The position numbers and the translations under genes were made by a program. A stretch of DNA of 11,612 bases, taken from contig JAAZZY010000050.1 of assembly GCA_014239035.1 (NCBI GenBank), positions 1-11,612 of the forward strand. Reading direction: 5' to 3'. This stretch comes from Chlamydiia bacterium (lineage in GTDB: Bacteria; Chlamydiota; Chlamydiia; Chlamydiales; JAAZZY01). The notes below the pieces were generated by a model that was not told the DNA's origin, did no database searches, and saw nothing but the letters and a program-made list of their open reading frames with translations. Positions 6,875 through 11,612 of the stretch are shown here, in pieces (the first letter of the stretch is position 1; each line of letters begins with the position of its first letter).

Positions 6875-7861
6875 CTATTCCTCTAAATATTGAAACCAAC
6901 TCTCTGTAGCTTTCTCAATGCTCTTTGCCTCCCAAAGAGGAGCTTCTTTCCAATAATCTATATGATTAATGACTTCTTTTACTCCATCTTCAAAAGTTAC
7001 TTTCGGGCGCCAGTCCAGTTGATTTTTAATTTTTTTTGTATCCGCGAAGGTACACACAGGCTCTCCTGGTCTTTTAGGAATATGAACCTTCTCTCCTTGC
7101 AGTAACTCAGTCAAACGATTAACTGAGTAGTGCCCCCCACTTCCAACGTTATAAATTCCAAAGTTGACATCTGATACAGCCGCTTTATAAAATGCTTGAG
7201 CGACATCAGTAACAAATGTAAAGTCTCGAGATTGAGTTCCATCTCCAACAACAGTGAAAGGTTTTCCATGAATCTTTTGAGCTAAAAACACCCCAAACAC
7301 AGCACCATAGGTACCGCTTGTTCTAGAACGTGGCCCATATACATTGAAAAGCCTTAGCGAAATCATAGGAAGATGATAGACCTGATGCCAGTGCACAGCT
7401 AATTGCTCTCCTAAATACTTCGTCAAAGCGTACGGATATTGAGGAAGGGCTGGAGCTGATTCTGGTGTTGGAAACTGCGTAGCTAAACCATAGCAAGAAG
7501 AAGAAGCTGTATAAATGAACTTTTTAACTTTCGCTTTTTTCGAAGCCTGGAGAACATTGAAGGTTCCAGTTACATTAGTCTCATAATAGCTTTTTGGATC
7601 TTCGATTGAAGGAACAATATCAGCAAGTGCTGCCAAATGGAAAACACAGTCTATGTTTTTAAATAAACTCCAAAGTTTTTCCCCATTTCGGATATCAACT
7701 TCTTGAAAAGTAAAGTTTGGATTTTCATCAAACATAGCAATATTTTGCATGCTCCCACTCTCCAAACTATCTATTGCTAAAACTTTATGGCCTTCTCTAA
7801 GTAAAAGCTCGACCAAATGACTACCTATAAAGCCTGCTCCACCTGTAACTAAATATCTCAT
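6875..7861 (-). CDS. Extended-SDR nucleotide-sugar epimerase (GalE/WbpP-like)
   Basis: 328 residues. The NAD-binding motif GGAGFIG at 7-13 is intact, with Asp31 (AIDSL) positioned to bind the adenosine ribose. The active site has TASSSCYG at 118-125 and the catalytic pair Y144-ALT-K148. RLFNVYGPRS at 170-179 is the classic substrate-loop signature of UDP-sugar 4-epimerases and UDP-glucuronate decarboxylases. The likely reaction is epimerisation through a 4-keto intermediate of a nucleotide sugar. The gene overlaps the upstream SDR by four bases (ATGA) and abuts the isomerase gene downstream, so translation is probably coupled. Which sugar it uses is unknown. In a heptose context it might replace HldD, but it lacks features that would identify it as HldD. 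Confidence 0.88.
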   Translation of the reverse strand: MRYLVTGGAGFIGSHLVELLLREGHKVLAIDSLESGSMQNIAMFDENPNFTFQEVDIRNGEKLWSLFKNIDCVFHLAALADIVPSIEDPKSYYETNVTGTFNVLQASKKAKVKKFIYTASSSCYGLATQFPTPESAPALPQYPYALTKYLGEQLAVHWHQVYHLPMISLRLFNVYGPRSRTSGTYGAVFGVFLAQKIHGKPFTVVGDGTQSRDFTFVTDVAQAFYKAAVSDVNFGIYNVGSGGHYSVNRLTELLQGEKVHIPKRPGEPVCTFADTKKIKNQLDWRPKVTFEDGVKEVINHIDYWKEAPLWEAKSIEKATESWFQYLEE

Positions 7862-8850
7862 TGTAGTTCGATTGCCTTCATAGTTTTGATATTAGAATAT
7901 TTTATATCTGTTAATGAATTTGGAAGCAAATCTTTTCTAAAAGCCATAACTAGCTCCTTAACGGCATCCTCCACAGAATATTTCGGAACAAAACCTAATT
8001 CATCTTTTATCTTTTGTGAGGAGACATGGTAGGAGCGATTATCGTCAGTTTCTTCGCGCACAAGTGACACATCTTTTTCCTTTCCAACAAGTTTCTTAAC
8101 CATTTCACCTAAGCTTCTTACAGAGTGATTTTCATATCCCACATTATAAATCCTACCCTGCACCTTTTCTTCGGGCTGCTTTAACACATGGAGGTATGCT
8201 CTGATCATATCTTTGATATGAATATTTGGTCTAAGTTGATCTCCCCCCATGATTTTAATTTTGCCAGTATTATAGGCTAAGTTAGTCAGAATATTAACAA
8301 TTACATCTAAACGCTGCCGAGTAGAGAATCCACATACGGTTGCGGGCCTAAGCACTGTACCAATAAAATTGTCATCAATATGCTTAAGAAGAATCTTCTC
8401 ACATTCAGCTTTGAATTTTGAGTAGTCAGTTAGAGGTTCTAGCTCCATATCTTCGACAACATCAGGAACATCTTTCACACCGTATACAGACGAAGATGAA
8501 GCATAGACAAAACGCTTTACATTAGCTTCCTTACTCATTTTAACAAAAGGCTCAAAAGAATCTAAATTAATGGATTTGCCAAGCTCTGGATTGAGTTCAA
8601 AACTAGGGTCATTTGAAATGCATGCTAGATGAATAACAGCCTCACAACCAACGAGCGCTTCTTTGACCGTCACGGGGTCTCGCATATCCCCTTTTATTTC
8701 TTTTAGATTTGGATGAGCTTTGACAGAATCTAAAACATTGTTTCCATACATATAGAGATCTAAAACAGTAACTTCATAACCTTCAATCAATAATTCCGGA
8801 ACTAATTGAGCACCTACATATCCTGCTCCCCCAACAACTAAAACTCTCAT
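7858..8850 (-). CDS. Extended-SDR NAD-dependent epimerase/dehydratase of a surface-polysaccharide type
   Basis: 330 residues. The intact dinucleotide motif is GGAGYVG at 7-13. The active site has YASSSSVYG at 116-124 and the pair Y143-SKF-K147. LRPATVCGFSTRQRLD at 167-182 replaces the usual R-x-x-N-V-Y-G-P loop, a variant I associate with SDR proteins of O-antigen clusters that accept unusual sugars. The segment ACISNDPSFE near residue 76 is also typical of that subgroup. It probably acts as an epimerase, dehydratase or ketoreductase on the activated sugar. The ATG at 8850 has a good ribosome site (AGGAGAG) 13 bases after the stop of the oxidoreductase gene. The C-terminal 30 residues (Lys/Asn-rich) extend beyond the core fold. 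Confidence 0.85.
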   Translation of the reverse strand: MRVLVVGGAGYVGAQLVPELLIEGYEVTVLDLYMYGNNVLDSVKAHPNLKEIKGDMRDPVTVKEALVGCEAVIHLACISNDPSFELNPELGKSINLDSFEPFVKMSKEANVKRFVYASSSSVYGVKDVPDVVEDMELEPLTDYSKFKAECEKILLKHIDDNFIGTVLRPATVCGFSTRQRLDVIVNILTNLAYNTGKIKIMGGDQLRPNIHIKDMIRAYLHVLKQPEEKVQGRIYNVGYENHSVRSLGEMVKKLVGKEKDVSLVREETDDNRSYHVSSQKIKDELGFVPKYSVEDAVKELVMAFRKDLLPNSLTDIKYSNIKTMKAIELQ

Positions 8851-8863
8851 GTTTCTCTCCTAT

Positions 8864-9847
8864 TTAATTTGATACTGTAGATATATTTGATTTTTTTGCC
8901 ATCTCAAGTACTTTCATAACTCTCAATCCTTCATTACCACTGCTCATCGGCTCTGTGCTCGTTCTGCAACAATCTAAAAAATGCTTGCACTCTTCTCTTA
9001 ACGGTTCTTGAGGCTCTATTGGAATATTTTCTCCAGCTTGCGCATTGAACTCAATGCGAGTATCTTTTGCATTAATCTGATTTTTCCAAAAGGTAATTTT
9101 TTTATCCCAATCTTGCAGATCATCAAAGACAAGCATCCCCTTAGTCCCCATAATGGTAAACTTGCGTTCTGCATAAGGATAAGACCAACCAACTTGTATA
9201 TCTGCACTTAAGCCATTAGAAAATTCAAAGTGAAGCCAGCTCTGGTCAACATACTTTTTCAAAAAGAAACTCTTATGGCGAGCATTGAACTCTTTGATCT
9301 CTCTATCTTTTGCAATTGATAGTAAAATTGATATGTCATGAGGAGCAAATGCCCATAGAGCACTATCTTCAGCTCCTACCGAACCGAAGTTTAATCGATT
9401 GAAGGAACAGTGGTACACCTCTCCGAGATCCCCTGAAAATGCCATCTCTTTGACTTTTGCCACTCCTGGATGGTAATGCAGCAGGTGCCCAACCATCAGT
9501 ACTTTATTATTTTTTTTAGCTAGCTCAACTAATATTTGGGCTTGCTCAAGAGTTTCACACATGGCTTTTTCCACAAAAACATCTTTTTGAGCCATCAAGG
9601 CATCTTTAGCTAGAGAAAAATGGTAAAGTGTAGGAACAGCAATGACCACTTTCTTAATTTCAGGATTTTTTAATACATCTTGAAAATCGTTTGTTGTCTC
9701 AGTTTGAGGAAACTTTTTTTGATATTGAGCAAGCCTATCCAGACGATGGTCGCAAATGGTATGCAAAGATCCTAATTCAAAATAATTTCGCGCAAGATTT
9801 TTTCCCCAATATCCAACACCGACAACCGCAACATCTTTTTTACTCAT
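8864..9847 (-). CDS. Gfo/Idh/MocA-family oxidoreductase, WbpB/WlbA-like
   Basis: 327 residues, the family's usual size. The N-terminal Rossmann domain has GVGYWGKN at 10-17. The family's EKP motif appears as VEKAM at 92-96 with the conserved K94 but Ala for Pro. The C-terminal catalytic region includes WAFAPHDISILL at 165-176, where H170 and D171 occupy the catalytic position; WxFAPHDI is typical of the UDP-N-acetylglucosaminuronate 3-dehydrogenase group (WbpB/WlbA). Those enzymes oxidise C3 of a UDP-sugar acid, giving a 3-keto sugar that the partner PLP aminotransferase aminates. That aminotransferase gene lies three bases upstream, so a shared 3-amino-sugar route is the natural reading. No UDP-sugar 6-dehydrogenase (WbpA) is in the window, so a uronic acid substrate is unconfirmed. 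Confidence 0.87.
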   Translation of the reverse strand: MSKKDVAVVGVGYWGKNLARNYFELGSLHTICDHRLDRLAQYQKKFPQTETTNDFQDVLKNPEIKKVVIAVPTLYHFSLAKDALMAQKDVFVEKAMCETLEQAQILVELAKKNNKVLMVGHLLHYHPGVAKVKEMAFSGDLGEVYHCSFNRLNFGSVGAEDSALWAFAPHDISILLSIAKDREIKEFNARHKSFFLKKYVDQSWLHFEFSNGLSADIQVGWSYPYAERKFTIMGTKGMLVFDDLQDWDKKITFWKNQINAKDTRIEFNAQAGENIPIEPQEPLREECKHFLDCCRTSTEPMSSGNEGLRVMKVLEMAKKSNISTVSN

Positions 9848-9850
9848 TTC

Positions 9851-10951
9851 TTAAATCTTTTGTAAAAGGCTATCTTTGAGGACACTTATTATTTTATTTT
9901 GGTCATCTTTTGTTAAAAACGGATGCATAGGAATGCTAAAAACTTCTTCTACAATACGCTCAGCATTTGGGAAGCTTCCTTTGCCATATCTCATGTCGGC
10001 ATATGCTGGCTGCAGGTGAATGCACTTAGGGTAGTATATCGCCGAAGGAATCCCTTTCTCTTTGAGCTGCCCTATGATTTTTTCTCTTTCACTTGATCGA
10101 AGAGCGTATTGAGCAAATGTATGCGTATTACCAGGGATGATCTTGGGAATTATGAAGTAATCTTTTAACTTCTCATTAAAAAAACAGCCTATTTCAAATC
10201 TTTTTTTAAGCTCTTCCTCAAAATGAGGAAACTTAGCAAGCAGCACCGCCGCCTGAAGAGTGTCGATTCTTGCATTTTGGCCTATATATTGGTGGTTATA
10301 GCGCTCTGTTGCTCCATGAACCCGAATAGCTTTCATTTTCTCGGCTAAATCTGATCTATTAGTAAAGATTGCTCCTCCATCTCCATAGCATCCTAAAGGC
10401 TTTGTTGGGAAAAAACTGGTTGTTCCTATAGTTGTGAGAGCACAACTTTTTTTCCCATTTTGCTCTCCACCAAAACTCTGAGCTCCATCTTCAATAACTG
10501 CTATATTATGTTTATCTGCCATCTCCATGATTTTTTTAAAGTCTGGCATTTGTCCATACAAACTTACAGGGATAATGGCTTTAGTTTTAGGGGTGATGGC
10601 TTTTTGTAGTTGATCGACATCCATAAGAAATGTTTCAGGATCGATATCAACAAGCACCGGCTTTGCTCGCAACCTTTTAACACATTCAACTGGACTAATC
10701 CATGTAAAGGGAACGCAAATAACTTCATCTCCAGGGCCTATATTTAATGCCTTTAAAGCAAGTAGCAAAGCATCTGTCCCACTAGAGACTCCTATGCAAT
10801 GCTCGACACCAATGTAGGCACTGAGCTTCTCCTCTAGATCTCTAACTTGTTGTCCCATAACATATTGACCGCTCTCTAAGACAGCGCCAATCGCCTGATC
10901 TATTTCTGCTTGGTATTGTTTGTATTGATACTTTAAATTGATTAGCTCCAT
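9851..10951 (-). CDS. DegT/DnrJ/EryC1-family PLP-dependent sugar aminotransferase, WbpE/WlbC-like
   Basis: 366 residues, full length for the family. The PLP-phosphate segment SSGTDALLLA is at 56-65. D155 in IEDGAQSFGG (153-162) pairs with the pyridine nitrogen. The Schiff-base lysine is K184 in SFFPTKPLGCYGDGG (179-193), the signature of the WbpE/WlbC subgroup that aminates UDP-3-keto sugars with glutamate as donor. GQNARIDTLQAAVL follows, as in the family. Paired with the downstream Gfo/Idh gene, it likely makes a 3-amino-3-deoxy nucleotide sugar. It is the first gene of the leftward operon. The ATG at 10951 follows AAGAGAG by a few bases. A different keto position cannot be excluded. Confidence 0.9.
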   Translation of the reverse strand: MELINLKYQYKQYQAEIDQAIGAVLESGQYVMGQQVRDLEEKLSAYIGVEHCIGVSSGTDALLLALKALNIGPGDEVICVPFTWISPVECVKRLRAKPVLVDIDPETFLMDVDQLQKAITPKTKAIIPVSLYGQMPDFKKIMEMADKHNIAVIEDGAQSFGGEQNGKKSCALTTIGTTSFFPTKPLGCYGDGGAIFTNRSDLAEKMKAIRVHGATERYNHQYIGQNARIDTLQAAVLLAKFPHFEEELKKRFEIGCFFNEKLKDYFIIPKIIPGNTHTFAQYALRSSEREKIIGQLKEKGIPSAIYYPKCIHLQPAYADMRYGKGSFPNAERIVEEVFSIPMHPFLTKDDQNKIISVLKDSLLQKI

Positions 10952-11167
10952 AAATCTCTCTTGTACTGAGGCTCAAATTGAAGGGTTCTGATTAAAACGA
11001 CTAACTTTAAGCACGATATTAAAAATAAATCCAGAAAAAAATTCGACAAGGCAATCTTCTTTGCAAAAAATATAACTCATACATACTACGCTAATTTTAT
11101 TTTGCCATAAATGAAAAAATAACCATAATTACTCCAAATTGCTCAAACAACACAGGAATCTCATATA
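10952..11167. promoter_or_regulatory. Divergent intergenic region between two aminotransferase genes
   Basis: A 216-base, strongly A+T-rich stretch separates the leftward operon start (10951) from the rightward gene start (11168). It contains several A/T runs (11034-11041 and 11065-11070 on the plus strand). No open reading frame of note fills it. On the minus strand I found no pair of -35 and -10 boxes with good match and spacing, so the promoter of the ten-gene operon is assumed to lie here but is not placed. Confidence 0.6.
11102..11129 (+). promoter_or_regulatory. Candidate sigma70-type promoter for the rightward aminotransferase gene
   Basis: A -35 box TTGCCA (11102-11107, five of six matches to consensus) and a -10 box CATAAT (11124-11129, five of six) are separated by 16 bases. 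Transcription would begin near 11136, giving a leader of about 32 bases that contains AGGA at 11154-11157, ten bases before the ATG at 11168. This is motif matching in A+T-rich DNA, so a chance match is possible. Confidence 0.45.
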
Positions 11168-11612
11168 ATGCGAGTCCCATTTTCATACTTAGAAAGACAG
11201 TTCAAACAATCCTCAAATCCTGAAAATGAAAAAGAACTCACTGACTTGATTATAGATGATATTAGAGCTTTTTTAAAGACCTCTGAATTTACTCTCGGCA
11301 GTAAAGTTGAGGAATTTGAAAGAAAATTTGCTGACTTTATCGGAGTTAAACACGCCATTGGCGTAGGTTCGGGAACGGACGCCCTAATTTTATCACTTAG
11401 AGCACTCGGCATAGGACCTGGCGATGAAGTAATCACATGCGCTGAAACCTTTATTGCCACAGCAGGAGCCATTGCAGGCGTTGGAGCTACTCCAGTGTTT
11501 GTCGACGTGAATGATGAATTTACTATCGACGAAAATCTTATTGAAGGGGCTATTACCCCCAAGACCAAAGCCATTATCCCCGTTTTTTTTACAGGCAATT
11601 GCCCCAACATGG
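11168..11612 (+). CDS. DegT/DnrJ/EryC1-family PLP-dependent aminotransferase, N-terminal part (3' partial)
   Basis: From ATG at 11168 the frame is open to the window edge (148 codons plus one base), reading MRVPFSYLERQFKQ at the N terminus. SGTDALILSLRALGIGPGDE matches the PLP-phosphate segment of the family, followed by a beta-strand FVDV and TPKTKAIIPV. The Schiff-base Lys lies beyond the window. The segment IPVFFTGNCPNM differs from the IPVSLYGQMPDF of the leftward aminotransferase, and the first 50 residues differ widely, so this is a distinct subgroup and not a recent duplicate. Start choice is supported by AGGA ten bases upstream and by the promoter candidate. It probably aminates a keto nucleotide sugar and extends the glycan locus rightwards. 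Confidence 0.88.
   Translation, partial: MRVPFSYLERQFKQSSNPENEKELTDLIIDDIRAFLKTSEFTLGSKVEEFERKFADFIGVKHAIGVGSGTDALILSLRALGIGPGDEVITCAETFIATAGAIAGVGATPVFVDVNDEFTIDENLIEGAITPKTKAIIPVFFTGNCPNM

Noticed and set aside
11164..11169. Perfect TATAAT -10 hexamer
   Set aside because: It overlaps the ATG at 11168, so a transcript starting there would lack the start codon, and the ribosome site at 11154-11157 would be upstream of the RNA.
11161..11610. Minus-strand open frame of 149 codons
   Set aside because: It is antisense to a clear DegT-family aminotransferase on the plus strand and shows low-complexity Ser/Pro/Ala content typical of a shadow frame.

Overview
The window is A+T-rich bacterial DNA, dominated by one long leftward (minus-strand) block of ten sugar-metabolism genes from 10951 down to 1032. 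Gaps within the block are at most 13 bases and several genes touch or overlap, so it reads as one transcription unit. It looks like part of a lipopolysaccharide, O-antigen or other surface-glycan locus of a Gram-negative bacterium. The host cannot be fixed from sequence alone. The cysteine-dense protein end at the left edge resembles the small cysteine-rich envelope lipoproteins (OmcA type) of Chlamydiota, so an environmental chlamydia is a plausible but unproven guess.

Left flank (1-1016, plus strand): the tail of a small Cys-rich protein (11 Cys in the last 61 residues), then a clear rho-independent terminator, then a complete PgeF/YfiH-type laccase-domain protein. PgeF converges on the sugar block with a 15-base gap and no convincing terminator.

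Sugar block, in order of transcription from right to left: a WbpE-type PLP aminotransferase; a Gfo/Idh/MocA oxidoreductase; two extended SDR epimerase/dehydratases; a GmhA-like SIS isomerase; a fused nucleotidyltransferase-PfkB kinase with HldE domains in the order opposite to E. coli HldE; thiamine-diphosphate E1 alpha and beta subunits; a third SDR; and a SAM-dependent methyltransferase. Three modules are visible. The first is an aminosugar module (oxidoreductase plus aminotransferase, as in UDP-diacetylaminouronic-acid pathways). The second is a heptose-type activation module (isomerase plus kinase/nucleotidyltransferase). The third is a two-subunit ThDP ketol-transfer module with no E2 or E3 partner. 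My inference is that the operon makes an unusual nucleotide-activated sugar, possibly a heptose or a branched or extended-chain sugar that is also aminated, reduced or epimerised, and perhaps methylated. No glycosyltransferase, flippase, GmhB phosphatase, HldD or UDP-sugar 6-dehydrogenase lies in the window.

Right flank (10952-11612): a 216-base A+T-rich divergent intergenic region with a good sigma70-like promoter for the rightward gene, followed by the first 148 codons of a second DegT/DnrJ/EryC1 aminotransferase that runs off the end. The two aminotransferases therefore start back to back, which suggests that the locus continues to the right. I saw no tRNA, rRNA, CRISPR array, insertion sequence or sizeable repeat.
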